From Microbacterium rhizosphaerae (GTDB lineage Bacteria > Actinomycetota > Actinomycetes > Actinomycetales > Microbacteriaceae), in assembly GCF_034120055.1 (NCBI RefSeq), contig NZ_CP139368.1, positions 2,852,001 through 2,916,000 on the forward strand: DNA of 64,000 nucleotides. The letters run 5' to 3'. The notes below the pieces were generated by a model, which worked only from the letters and a program-made list of their open reading frames with translations, was not told the DNA's origin and did not search any database. This document shows, one piece after another, positions 18,739 through 27,476 of this stretch (positions within the stretch are counted from its first letter, which is position 1; each line of letters starts with the position of its first letter). Position numbers and translations under genes: made by a program.

Positions 18739-19611
18739 TCAGACGGCTCGTCGGCCGCCGTCCCGCTCGTGCACACCCGCGTCCACGACGCTGATCTGCA
18801 GTGGCATGCGGTTGGCGCGGCGGAGGCGTCCCGTGAGGATGCTGCGCACCCCGCGGGTGAGCGTCCTGGCAGGGGTCAGGTACCGGAACTGGGCCGCGTC
18901 CGATGTGACGAGTCTGAGGACGGGCGCCGCGGCGGTCTCGGGAGGCTGGCCCCACAGACCGACGACGACCTGCAATGCGCCGAGCCGTCCCTCGTAGCCC
19001 GACTGGGCGGTGACGTGTCGCAGAAGGTCGGTCGTGACCAGGCCGGGATTCATGCCGTGCACACGCACCCCGGTGTCCTTGCACTCTCGTCGCAGCGTCT
19101 CGGTGAATTGACGCACCCACCGTTTGCTGGACGCGTACGCGTTCTGCTGTGCGACGGGCCCCTTGTCGCCTTGTCCGTAGAGGTTCACGAGGTCGCCATG
19201 GCCTTGAGCCAAGAACACGGGCAATGCGACGCGCGAACCGTGGAAGGTTCCGAGGATGTTCGTGCGTACGACGCGTGCGAAGTCGTCCACCGGCGTGGAC
19301 GCCGTCGGCCCGTAGATGCCCGAGGCGCCGGCATTGTTGACCCAGATATCGAGCGTCCCGCGGCTGAGCGCCTCATCGCGCAGGGTTTCGACCTCGGCGA
19401 TCTCGCCCACATCGCACCGGCACCCCGAGACCGAGATCCCCTCGCGCTGCAACCGCGCGACCGCAGCTTCGAGGTGGGCATCCGATCTGGATGCAAGCAC
19501 CACCGTCGCGCCGTGAAGACCCAACAGCCGGGCCATGGCCAGCCCGAGACCGCGTGTGGATCCCGTCACCACCGCGACGCGCCCGCGCAGATCCACTCGT
19601 CGTGCATCCAT
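18739..19611 (-). CDS. Short-chain dehydrogenase/reductase without the usual catalytic Ser
   Basis: 290 residues. The NAD(P) motif VVTGSTRGLGLAMA (residue 14 on), the WVNNAG motif and the catalytic pair YASSK (Tyr and Lys) are intact. The Ser normally about 13 residues before the Tyr is replaced: the strand reads NLYGQGDKG. Activity is therefore uncertain. ATG 19611 has GAGGAG 4 bases upstream. A longer than usual C-terminal tail of about 45 residues follows the fold, rich in Arg. Neighbours give no pathway. Confidence 0.85.
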   Translation of the reverse strand: MDARRVDLRGRVAVVTGSTRGLGLAMARLLGLHGATVVLASRSDAHLEAAVARLQREGISVSGCRCDVGEIAEVETLRDEALSRGTLDIWVNNAGASGIYGPTASTPVDDFARVVRTNILGTFHGSRVALPVFLAQGHGDLVNLYGQGDKGPVAQQNAYASSKRWVRQFTETLRRECKDTGVRVHGMNPGLVTTDLLRHVTAQSGYEGRLGALQVVVGLWGQPPETAAAPVLRLVTSDAAQFRYLTPARTLTRGVRSILTGRLRRANRMPLQISVVDAGVHERDGGRRAV

Positions 19612-19793
19612 ACTGCTCCTCACGAGCCTCGATGCAGAACAAGACGGCCCTGCGCTCGACCCTCACGCATCCAGCACAGCGCCACCCGGCACGAGGACTC
19701 GCCGTCAGGCTATGGCCGAGAAGGGCGTTCCCTGAGGGGCTTTGGTCCCGCGCCCGACGCCGGCCACCGCCCCATCCTGGGGCGCGACGTCCG

Positions 19794-20288
19794 TCAGTCC
19801 ACCTTGGCGACAGTGGCGGCGGTGAGCCGCACGAGCTGGTCGTACGTGAGCGGGAACACCGTGTGCGGCGTCCCGCCCGCAGCCCAGATCTCGGGGTAGG
19901 CGGCCAGGTCTTCGTCGACGATCGTGGTGAGAGGCGCGGGATGACCGGTGGGCGCGACGCCGCCGATCGCCTGACCGGTCGCCGCGCGCACCTGGTCCGG
20001 CGTCGCGCGGGCGATCTTTCCGCGGCCGAGTCGGGCGGCGAGCGCGGCCGTGTCCACCCTGTGGGCACCGCTGGTCATGACGAGCAGGGGCTCGTCGTCC
20101 GACCAGAACACGAGCGAGTTGGCGATCGCTCCGACCTCGACCCCGAGCGCCTCGGCCGCGAGAACGGCAGTGGACGCAGCATCCGGCAGCACCACGATCT
20201 CACCGGGAATGCCGGCGGCGCGAAGAGCGTCGTGGACGAGGATGCTGCGGGCGGGCAATGCGGGCGAAGCGGGGGCGGCGTCGGTCAC
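19794..20288 (-). CDS. YbaK/EbsC-type aminoacyl-tRNA deacylase
   Basis: 164 residues with the YbaK/ProX fold: VEVGAIANSLVFWSDDEPLLVM, a central SGAHRVDTAALA block, the catalytic-type Lys in GRGKIARA, and the GGVAPTGH glycine loop that lines the pocket. Family members hydrolyse mischarged tRNAs such as Cys-tRNA(Pro). The GTG start 20288 is set by the -10 box TATGGT 6 bases upstream. It is divergent from the P-type ATPase with a 43-base gap. Confidence 0.88.
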   Translation of the reverse strand: MTDAAPASPALPARSILVHDALRAAGIPGEIVVLPDAASTAVLAAEALGVEVGAIANSLVFWSDDEPLLVMTSGAHRVDTAALAARLGRGKIARATPDQVRAATGQAIGGVAPTGHPAPLTTIVDEDLAAYPEIWAAGGTPHTVFPLTYDQLVRLTAATVAKVD

Positions 20289-20294
20289 CACCCC

Positions 20295-20300
20295 ACCATA
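20295..20300 (-). promoter_or_regulatory. -10 box TATGGT before the YbaK gene
   Basis: On the minus strand, 6 bases before GTG 20288. Confidence 0.45.
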
Positions 20301-20331
20301 TCGACGGCTCCGAAATGCCAGAGTGAGAGGC

Positions 20332-22221
20332 ATGAGGTTCTTGCGCTGGCTCGCCCGATACCCGCTCGTGTGGCTGACGGTGATCGTGCTCATCGTCGTC
20401 CTCACGCTCGGGGCGGCCGGATTCGCGCGCACCTCGGCCGGGATCGCGATCGGCTACGTCTCCCTGGTGATCGCGTGGACCCTCGTCGGGATGATCCGCG
20501 ACGTCCTGCGCGGCCACGTCGGCCTCGACGTCCTGGCCGTCGTGGCCATGGTCGCCACTCTCGCCGTCGGCGAGTACGTCGCCTCGCTCGTCATCGTGCT
20601 GATGCTCGCGGGCGGGGAGGCCCTGGAGGATTACGCCGGCCGCCGCGCCAAGCGCGAGCTCACCGCGCTGCTCGACCGCTCGCCGCAGATCGCGCACGTC
20701 CTCGTGCACCCGAACTCCGACAGCGACGAGGTGCAGGATGCCGCGGCCGACGACGTCGAGGTGGGCGACGTCCTGCTCATCCGGCCGGCCGAGGTCGTGC
20801 CGGTGGACGGCGTCCTGCTGAGCCCGGCGGCATCGTTCGACGAGTCGTCGCTCACCGGAGAGAGCATGCCGGTGCATCGCAGCGCGGGTGACGAGGTGCT
20901 CTCGGGCGCGGTCAACGGATCGCGGGCCGTGCGCATCCGCGCCGTGCGGCGCAGCGCCGACAGCCAGTACCAGCAGATCGTCGCGCTCGTGAAGCAGGCT
21001 CAGGATGACCGGGCTCCGACCGTGCGGCTGGCCGACCGGTTCGCCATCCCGTTCACGGCGGTCTCCCTCGTGATCGCGGGCGCCGCTTGGGGGCTCTCGG
21101 GCGACCCCGCGCGCTTCGCCGAAGTGCTCGTGCTGGCGACTCCGTGTCCCCTCCTCATCGCCGCGCCCGTCGCCTTTCTCGGGGGGCTTTCACGCGCCGC
21201 GAAGGCGGGCGTCATCATCAAGGGCGGGGGTGTCATCGAACAGCTCGCCCGCATCCGGTCGGCGGCGTTCGACAAGACCGGCACGCTCACGGAAGGCCGG
21301 CCCGACCTCGTCGCCGTCGACCCGGCGGCGGGCTTCGACGCCGACGAGCTTCTGGCCCTCGCCGCATCCGCCGAGCAGTACTCGAGCCATGTGCTCGCCG
21401 ACGGCATCCGCCGCGCCGCCGCGGAGCGGGGCATCGCGCTGCGGCCCGCCGCGGAGGCCAGCGAGGTCGCGACCAACGGCGTGACCGCGGTGATCGGCGG
21501 GCGCACCGTGCTGGTGGGAAAGCCCGCGTACGTGGCATCCATCGCCCCGGACACCGTGCGTCGCGACATCGCATCGGGCGAGGCGGCGGCATACGTCGCC
21601 GTGGACGGCCGGTTCGCCGGCGTGCTGGTCCTGGCCGACGACCCGCGTCCGGAGGCGGCGGCGGTCGTCTCGTGGCTGCGGGCCCACGAGGTGGAGCGCG
21701 TCACGATGCTGACCGGCGATGCCCGGGCCACCGCCGAGGCCATCGCGCACACCGTCGGCATCGACGACATCCACGCCGAACTCCTCGCGCCCGAGAAGGT
21801 GCATCTCGCCGCGCAGATGCGCCCCCGACCGGTTCTCATGGTGGGCGACGGCATCAACGACGCACCCGTGCTCGCCGCCGCCGACGTCGGCATCGCGATG
21901 GGCGCGAAGGGCGCGACCGCAGCGGGCGACGCGGCGGATGCGGTCATCCTCACCGACTCGCTCGCCAAGGTGGCCGACGCCGTCTCGATCGGCAAGCACA
22001 CCCTGCGCGTCGCATACGCCGCGATCTGGATCGGCATCGCGATCAGCATCGTCCTGATGCTCATCGCGTCGACAGGCGTCATCCCGGCGGTCGCGGGCGC
22101 CCTCATCCAGGAGGGCGTCGACCTCGCGACGATCCTCTACGCCCTGCGCGCCCTTCGCGGACCCGCGACGGGGCTTGTGGTGCCGGCAGCGGAGAAGGAG
22201 ACCGTCAGCCCCGCGCGATGA
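20332..22221 (+). CDS. P1B-type metal ATPase, TPC class (probable Fe/Ni exporter)
   Basis: 629 residues. P-type hallmarks: actuator loop FDESSLTGES (170 on), phosphorylated Asp314 in FDKTGTLTEGRP, and VGDGINDAPVLAAADVGIAMG. The membrane metal site is Thr270-Pro271-Cys272 with QEGVD (593-597) in the last helix. This TPC plus QExxD pair marks the P1B-5 class, whose studied members move Fe2+ or Ni2+. There is no N-terminal HMA domain and no C-terminal hemerythrin domain: the chain ends 32 residues after QEGVD. The nucleotide-site motif is SSHVLA instead of the usual SxHPLA. Start ATG 20332; a CAGAGT box lies 7 bases upstream. The last 17 bases overlap the convergent methyltransferase gene. Confidence 0.92.
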   Translation: MRFLRWLARYPLVWLTVIVLIVVLTLGAAGFARTSAGIAIGYVSLVIAWTLVGMIRDVLRGHVGLDVLAVVAMVATLAVGEYVASLVIVLMLAGGEALEDYAGRRAKRELTALLDRSPQIAHVLVHPNSDSDEVQDAAADDVEVGDVLLIRPAEVVPVDGVLLSPAASFDESSLTGESMPVHRSAGDEVLSGAVNGSRAVRIRAVRRSADSQYQQIVALVKQAQDDRAPTVRLADRFAIPFTAVSLVIAGAAWGLSGDPARFAEVLVLATPCPLLIAAPVAFLGGLSRAAKAGVIIKGGGVIEQLARIRSAAFDKTGTLTEGRPDLVAVDPAAGFDADELLALAASAEQYSSHVLADGIRRAAAERGIALRPAAEASEVATNGVTAVIGGRTVLVGKPAYVASIAPDTVRRDIASGEAAAYVAVDGRFAGVLVLADDPRPEAAAVVSWLRAHEVERVTMLTGDARATAEAIAHTVGIDDIHAELLAPEKVHLAAQMRPRPVLMVGDGINDAPVLAAADVGIAMGAKGATAAGDAADAVILTDSLAKVADAVSIGKHTLRVAYAAIWIGIAISIVLMLIASTGVIPAVAGALIQEGVDLATILYALRALRGPATGLVVPAAEKETVSPAR

Positions 22222-23002
22222 TCTCGCCGTGCGGCATCAGCAGCCATCCGTCCTCGCTCGCCGCCCATTCGCGCCATCCGGCCGAGATGCGCTCCAGCAC
22301 CTCGTGATCGGCGACGCCGAGATCGATCGCGCGGCGGGCGAAGTCGGATGCGACGACCCGGTCCGCCCACATGCCGCCCCACCACGCGCGGTCCGCAGCA
22401 TCCTCGAACAGCCACGACGTGGCGCTCGAGACGACCTCCGCGAAGCCCGCCTCGCGCGCCCATGCCTTGAGGCGCCGGCCCGCGGCCGGCTCGCCCGACG
22501 ACCCGCGATGCGTGGCGAGGTAGACCTCGAGCCACTCGTCGAGCGCCGGGATCAGCGGGTACCAGATGACGCCCTCGTAGTCCACGTCGCGGGCGGCGAC
22601 GAGGCCGTCGCGCTTCACCACGCGGCGGAACTCGCGCAGCGCGTCCACAGGACGCTCCAGGTGCTGCAGCACCTGATGCGCGTGCACGATGTCGAAGGCG
22701 TCGTCCGCTGCATCCAGCGCATACGCGTCGTCGACGACGAAGTCGACGTTGCGCACCCCCGTCTCGAGGACGAGGGTGGCCGCCTTCTCGACGATCGCGG
22801 GCGCCGTGTCCACCCCCGTGACGTGCCCGGGAGCGACGCGCGCCGCGAGGTCGAGCGTGATGGTCCCCGGCCCCGAGCCCACGTCGAGCAGCGAGAGGCC
22901 GGGCCGCACATGCGGAAGGAGGTACGCGGCGGAGTTCTCGGCGGTGCGCCACTCGTGCGACCGCAGAACGCTCTCGTGATGACCGTGCGTGTAACTCGCC
23001 AT
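22205..23002 (-). CDS. SAM-dependent class I methyltransferase
   Basis: 265 residues. Motif I is LLDVGSGPGTITLDLA near residue 38, the acidic residue GVD follows at the next strand, and DAFDIVHAHQVLQHLERP is the post-II segment of the Methyltransf_11/25 group. The C-terminal 110 residues form a substrate lid with several Trp residues. The acceptor is unknown. A TAGCGT box 6 bases upstream supports ATG 23002. It converges on the ATPase gene with a 17-base overlap and is divergent from the acyl-CoA ligase. Confidence 0.88.
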   Translation of the reverse strand: MASYTHGHHESVLRSHEWRTAENSAAYLLPHVRPGLSLLDVGSGPGTITLDLAARVAPGHVTGVDTAPAIVEKAATLVLETGVRNVDFVVDDAYALDAADDAFDIVHAHQVLQHLERPVDALREFRRVVKRDGLVAARDVDYEGVIWYPLIPALDEWLEVYLATHRGSSGEPAAGRRLKAWAREAGFAEVVSSATSWLFEDAADRAWWGGMWADRVVASDFARRAIDLGVADHEVLERISAGWREWAASEDGWLLMPHGEIIARG

Positions 23003-23008
23003 GATCCG

Positions 23009-23014
23009 ACGCTA
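23009..23014 (-). promoter_or_regulatory. -10 box TAGCGT before the methyltransferase gene
   Basis: On the minus strand, 6 bases before ATG 23002. Confidence 0.45.
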
Positions 23015-23114
23015 CTGCAGACGACAAGGAGGGACTGGGTTCCACGATATGTGGCACTCGGTCGCACCCAGGGCATGGCATGATGGACCACAAACGGCGA
23101 TCAAGGGAGATACC

Positions 23115-24707
23115 GTGTTCACCAGCCTCATACCCGACGTCGAGATCCCCGAGCTCAGCGTCTACGACTACCTGTTCGCCTCGCTGACCGACGAGGAGCA
23201 GGGCCTGATCGCCCTCATCGATCCGGCGACCGGCGAAGAGACGACGTACGGCGCCCTGCGCGCGCAGATCGACTGGTTCGCCGGCGCCCTGGCCGCCCGC
23301 GGCGTCGGCACCGAGACCGTCGTCGGCCTGCTGTGCCCCAACGTCCCCGCGTTCGCGACGGTGTTCCACGGGGCCCTGCGCGCGGGTGCCACGGTCACGA
23401 CGATCAACTCCCTGTACACGCCCGGCGAGATCGAGAAGCAGCTGAAGGATGCCGGTGCCACCTGGCTCATGACGGTCAGCCCGCTCCTGCCCCAGGCCCA
23501 GGTCGCCGCGCAGGCGTCCGGCATCCCCGCCGAGAGACTCATCGTGCTCGACGGCGCTCCCGGGCACCCGAACCTCCGCGAGCTCCTCGGCGAGCAGCGC
23601 CCGGCACCCGAGGTGTCGTTCGACCCGGCGACGCACATCGCCGTCCTGCCGTACTCGTCCGGCACGACCGGCATCCCCAAGGGCGTCATGCTCACCCACC
23701 GCAACCTCGTCGCGAACGTCGCCCAGTGCCGGGCGAGCCTCGACCTCGTCTCGACCGACCGCGTGCTGGCGGTGCTCCCGTTCTTCCACATCTACGGCAT
23801 GACCGTGCTGCTGAACCTCGCGCTCCGCCAGCGCGCGAGCCTCGTCACGATGCCGAAGTTCGACCTGGTCGAGTTCCTGTCGAACATCCAGAAGTACGGC
23901 TGCACCTACCTCTACATCGCGCCGCCGATCGCGGTCGCGCTCGCCAAGCATCCCGTGGTCGATCAATACGACATCTCGACGGTCCACACGGTGTTCTCCG
24001 GAGCAGCCCCGCTCGACGCCGAGACGGCCGAGGCCGCGGGCCGCCGCATCCATGCCCACGTCCTGCAGGGGTACGGCATGAGCGAGTCGAGCCCGGTCTC
24101 GCACGCCATCCCGGTCGGCCGGCCCGACATCCCGGTGAGCTCGGTGGGCCTGCTCCTTCCCAACATGGACGCCAAGATCGTCGACCTCGACACGGGCGAG
24201 GAGATCGTCGAGTTCGACGAGAGCGGATTCACCGCGCGCGGGGAACTGTGGATGCGGGGCCCCAACATCATGCACGGCTACCTCAACCAGCCGCAGGCGA
24301 CGGCGGACACCGTGGACGAAGAGGGCTTCCTGCACACGGGCGACGTGGCCGTGTATCACTCGGACGGCTACTTCACGATCGTCGACCGGGCCAAGGAGCT
24401 CATCAAGTACAAGGGCTACCAGATCGCTCCGGCCGAGCTCGAGGCGCTGCTCCTGAGTCACCCGAAGGTGATGGATGCGGCGGTCATCGGCGTGCTCGAC
24501 GAAGACAGGCAGGAGATCCCCAAGGCGTTCGTCGTCACGCGCGCCGGCTCGGGTCTCGAGGCCGACGACGTGATCGCCTTCGTCGCCGCGAACGTCGCGC
24601 CGCACAAGAAGGTGCGTGTGGTGGAGTTCATCGAGGCCATCCCCAAGTCGAGCTCGGGAAAGATCCTGCGCAAGGACCTGCGGGCCCGGGAGGCTCGGGA
24701 GGCCTGA
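23115..24707 (+). CDS. 4-coumarate--CoA ligase-like acyl-CoA synthetase
   Basis: 530 residues of the ANL superfamily, which makes acyl-AMP then acyl-CoA. Motifs in order: P-loop PYSSGTTGIPKGV near residue 180, FFHIYGM, GYGMSESSPV near 320, HTGDVAVYHSDGYFTIVDRAKELIKYKG with the hinge Asp/Lys near 430, and the catalytic Lys in KSSSGKILRKDLR close to the C-terminus. The acid used cannot be told; the pocket segment resembles plant-type 4-coumarate ligases and actinobacterial relatives. GTG 23115 has AAGGGAG upstream. The LLM oxidoreductase follows with its own -10 box. Confidence 0.9.
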   Translation: MFTSLIPDVEIPELSVYDYLFASLTDEEQGLIALIDPATGEETTYGALRAQIDWFAGALAARGVGTETVVGLLCPNVPAFATVFHGALRAGATVTTINSLYTPGEIEKQLKDAGATWLMTVSPLLPQAQVAAQASGIPAERLIVLDGAPGHPNLRELLGEQRPAPEVSFDPATHIAVLPYSSGTTGIPKGVMLTHRNLVANVAQCRASLDLVSTDRVLAVLPFFHIYGMTVLLNLALRQRASLVTMPKFDLVEFLSNIQKYGCTYLYIAPPIAVALAKHPVVDQYDISTVHTVFSGAAPLDAETAEAAGRRIHAHVLQGYGMSESSPVSHAIPVGRPDIPVSSVGLLLPNMDAKIVDLDTGEEIVEFDESGFTARGELWMRGPNIMHGYLNQPQATADTVDEEGFLHTGDVAVYHSDGYFTIVDRAKELIKYKGYQIAPAELEALLLSHPKVMDAAVIGVLDEDRQEIPKAFVVTRAGSGLEADDVIAFVAANVAPHKKVRVVEFIEAIPKSSSGKILRKDLRAREAREA

Positions 24708-24729
24708 GCCGATACCCCCGGCGCGGGCA

Positions 24730-24735
24730 TAGCCT
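24730..24735 (+). promoter_or_regulatory. -10 box TAGCCT before the LLM oxidoreductase gene
   Basis: Ends 6 bases before ATG 24742. Confidence 0.5.
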
Positions 24736-24741
24736 GGCGTC

Positions 24742-25608
24742 ATGCGCGCAGGAATCCACCTCTGGAACTACACCACGCCCGAGGGCGAGTCATCGATCGC
24801 CCGCACCGTCGCCGACACGGCCACCACCGCCGAAGCCGGCGGCTTCAGCCAGTTCACCGTCATGGACCACTGGTTCCAGATGGAAGCCGTCGGCGACCCG
24901 GCGGAACCCATGCTGGAGGCGTTCACGACACTCGGCTACGTCGCCGCCATGACGAGCACGCTCCGGCTCGGCCCGCTCGTGACCGGCGTCACGTACCGGC
25001 ATCCGGGGCTGCTCGCGAAGATCGCCACGACCCTGGACGTCCTGAGCGGTGGCCGGTCCATCCTCGGCCTCGGCGCCGCATGGTACGAGCGGGAGCACCA
25101 CGCCCTCGGTGTGCCGTACCCGGCACTCGGCGAGCGGTTCGAGCGCCTCGAGGAGGCGCTGAAGGTCGTGACGCAGATGTGGTCCGAAGACAACGGCCGG
25201 TACGAGGGGCGGCACTACTCGCTGAACGAGACGCTCAACAGCCCGCGAGCCGTGAGCGCGCCGCATCCTCCGATCATGATCGGGGGTCGTGGTGAGAAGA
25301 AGACGCTGCGCCTCGCCGCGCAGTACGCGCAGATCGTGAACTTCACGGCCTTCGACCCGGACGATGTCGCGCACCTGCTCGACGTGCTGCGCGGGCACTG
25401 CGACGCGCTCGGCACGGACTACGACGCCATCGAGAAGCAGATCATGGCGACCCGCCTGCAGCCGGACTCCGATCAGTTCTGGCCGACCATGGAGCGCCTC
25501 GCCGCTCTCGGCATCGACCTCGTCGTCTTCGGCGTGCGTCCGAACGATCAGGTCGCGACAACGAGCCGGCTTGCAGAAGCGGTGCTGCCGCGGCTCGCGG
25601 AGCTGTGA
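24742..25608 (+). CDS. LLM-class F420-dependent oxidoreductase
   Basis: 288 residues of the luciferase-like monooxygenase fold: HLWNYTTPEG at the start, FTVMDHWFQM near residue 35, LRLGPLVTGVTYRHPGLLAKIATTLDVLSGGR and GLGAAWYEREHHALG, ending with a helical region. The TIM barrel binds reduced F420 (or FMN); the YRHPGLLAK segment is typical of the F420 group. The substrate is unknown. It converges on the MFS gene; a perfect hairpin right after the stop serves as terminator. Confidence 0.9.
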   Translation: MRAGIHLWNYTTPEGESSIARTVADTATTAEAGGFSQFTVMDHWFQMEAVGDPAEPMLEAFTTLGYVAAMTSTLRLGPLVTGVTYRHPGLLAKIATTLDVLSGGRSILGLGAAWYEREHHALGVPYPALGERFERLEEALKVVTQMWSEDNGRYEGRHYSLNETLNSPRAVSAPHPPIMIGGRGEKKTLRLAAQYAQIVNFTAFDPDDVAHLLDVLRGHCDALGTDYDAIEKQIMATRLQPDSDQFWPTMERLAALGIDLVVFGVRPNDQVATTSRLAEAVLPRLAEL

Positions 25609-25612
25609 CCGG

Positions 25613-26842
25613 TCAGGTGCCGGCGGGCACCCCCGCCGGCACCTCATGCCGCGCCCCCGAGGAGGCGAGCACCGCGGCGGCCGAGACGACGGCGACCATG
25701 ATGAAGATCAGGATGCGGTAGTCCACGACGGCGATGATCGAGGCGCCCACGATGCTGAACAGCGTCTGCGGGACGTTGATCGCGACGTTGCCGGCTGCCG
25801 CCGTCCGGCCCTGCAGCTCCGGCGGCGTGCGGCGCTGGCGCAACGTGGCGAAGCCGACGGCGACGAGCGGGATGCCGAAGCCGATGACCGGCAGACCGAT
25901 CACGGCGAGGAGCAGCGAGGTGCCCGCGGTCGGCAGCGCACCGATCGCGACCATGAGAAGCCCCAGCGCCACCGTCCGCGATTCGCCGAGCCGGCGCACG
26001 AGCATCGCGGACAGCACGCCGCCGACCACGGCGCCGACACCCTGCAGCGGAACGAGCCAGCCGAGTGCGGATGCCGGCAAGTGGAGCCCCTGATCGAGAG
26101 TCGCGAAGACGGTGACATTGAGCAGGCCCACCGCGGCGAAGGCGATGACGAGAGCGAGGCTCAGCCGGTTCAGCGGCGAGGTCCGCGCCAGGTGGGCGAA
26201 CCCGGCGCCGAGCTCGGCGAGGTACCGTCCGCGCGCGGCGCGCGGAGCGGGGGGCGACTCCTCGACGCGCACCCGGGTCATCTGCACGGCCGCCAGAGCG
26301 AAGGAGACCCCCGTCAGCAGCACCACGGCATCCGGACCCGCCGCGACGTACAGTGCCGTCCCGATGAGCGGCGAGATGAGCCGGAAGCCCTGGTCGAGCG
26401 TGGTCAGCGCGCCGTTCGCCGAGCCGAGGGCGCCGTCATCGACGAGGTCGCGGATGAGCCCGGACTGCGCGGCGGCGAGCAGGTAGCCCATCGTCCCGTA
26501 GAGGAAGACGACGAGGTAGACGATCCAGAACATGCCGGTCGGCGCGACGAGCAGCAGGCACAGGACGATCGGCACCATCGCGGCCATCGACCAGACCATG
26601 AGCCGCTTGCGCGACACGCGGTCCGCCAGCGCACCGAGGAACGGCGCGATGAGCGCCGGGAGTCCGAGTGCGATGAAGACCGTGGCCGCCGCAGCATCCG
26701 AGTCGGTGAGGTCTTTCACCCAGACGGCGGCCATGAGGTAGAGGGCGCTGTCGCCGAGATTGGCGAAGACCCACGTCAGCGTGAGCTGCCGGAAGCCGCG
26801 CACCTCCCAGGCGGGCAGCCGACGCCCGATGGCGGCATTCAC
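25613..26842 (-). CDS. MFS exporter (DHA3-like), second pair
   Basis: 409 residues, about 12 membrane helices; begins with WEVRGFRQLTLTWVFANLGDSALY and has the LADRVSRKRLMVW loop 2-3 motif. The GTG start has GGAGG upstream and overlaps the ArsR-like stop (GTGA). As in the 9403-11291 pair, a winged-helix sensor precedes the exporter, so the export substrate is probably the inducer. The last codons double as a transcription terminator hairpin. Confidence 0.87.
   Translation of the reverse strand: MNAAIGRRLPAWEVRGFRQLTLTWVFANLGDSALYLMAAVWVKDLTDSDAAAATVFIALGLPALIAPFLGALADRVSRKRLMVWSMAAMVPIVLCLLLVAPTGMFWIVYLVVFLYGTMGYLLAAAQSGLIRDLVDDGALGSANGALTTLDQGFRLISPLIGTALYVAAGPDAVVLLTGVSFALAAVQMTRVRVEESPPAPRAARGRYLAELGAGFAHLARTSPLNRLSLALVIAFAAVGLLNVTVFATLDQGLHLPASALGWLVPLQGVGAVVGGVLSAMLVRRLGESRTVALGLLMVAIGALPTAGTSLLLAVIGLPVIGFGIPLVAVGFATLRQRRTPPELQGRTAAAGNVAINVPQTLFSIVGASIIAVVDYRILIFIMVAVVSAAAVLASSGARHEVPAGVPAGT
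25615..25644. terminator. Perfect 13-bp hairpin between the LLM and MFS genes
   Basis: Arms 25615-25627 and 25632-25644 are perfectly complementary with a 4-base loop. It starts 7 bases after the LLM stop and at the same time encodes the last nine residues (VPAGVPAGT) of the convergent MFS protein. GC-rich, without a T run. Confidence 0.6.
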
Positions 26843-27471
26843 GACTCCGCCTCCTTCGCGTCGGGCGTCTGCGCCGCGTACGGCGACGACCACGGCTCGG
26901 GATTGGCCACCGCGACCATGCGCGAGAACCGGGCTCCGGGCGGACGCAGCGAGGGATCCGCGCTCCGCCCCGCGAAGCGATCGGTGATCTCCTGGAGGTC
27001 GCGGCTCAGCTGGGCGAGCTCCTCCGCGGTCGCCCAGAACGTGCTGCGGGTGAACGTGGATGCCTGCACCCACTGGTCGGGCTCGGCATCCATCTCTGCG
27101 AAGAACGAGCGCACCCGCCCCCACTCCGCGTCGATGCCGAGCACCGCGACTTCCCGCATCGCGGCCAGCGATCCGGGCTGGGCGGGGTCGGGCCGCATGT
27201 CCCACGACCGCGCGACCGGCCGCCACGGCTTCTCGCGCCCGCGCGCCTGCGCCCGCTCGATGAAGCCGTACTTCTCGAGCATGCGCAGATGGAAGGAGCA
27301 GCTGGCGGCCGACTCCCCCAGCGCCTCTGCGCATTGCGTGGCGGTCAGCTCTCCGCGTTCGGTCAGCAGGTCGAAGAGCTCGAGCCGGATGGGATGGGCG
27401 AGGGCGCGCAAGCGCGCCGGGTCGGTGACGCGCGCCTGACCGGGTCGCTCGGGCGGGAAGTTGTCTGACAC
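26839..27471 (-). CDS. ArsR-like winged-helix regulator, second pair
   Basis: 210 residues. Winged helix in the first 95: LRALAHPIRLELFDLLTERGEL, then TQCAEALGESAASCSFHLRMLEKYGFIE. The C-terminal 110 residues carry FFAEMDAEPDQWVQASTFTRS, resembling the paralogue at 9403-10005. GTG 27471 is chosen because a perfect promoter (TTGCGC, 17 bases, TATCGT) ends 7 bases upstream; a longer reading frame exists but would begin inside that promoter. It is followed directly by the exporter. Confidence 0.87.
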   Translation of the reverse strand: MSDNFPPERPGQARVTDPARLRALAHPIRLELFDLLTERGELTATQCAEALGESAASCSFHLRMLEKYGFIERAQARGREKPWRPVARSWDMRPDPAQPGSLAAMREVAVLGIDAEWGRVRSFFAEMDAEPDQWVQASTFTRSTFWATAEELAQLSRDLQEITDRFAGRSADPSLRPPGARFSRMVAVANPEPWSSPYAAQTPDAKEAES

Positions 27472-27476
27472 GGCAC

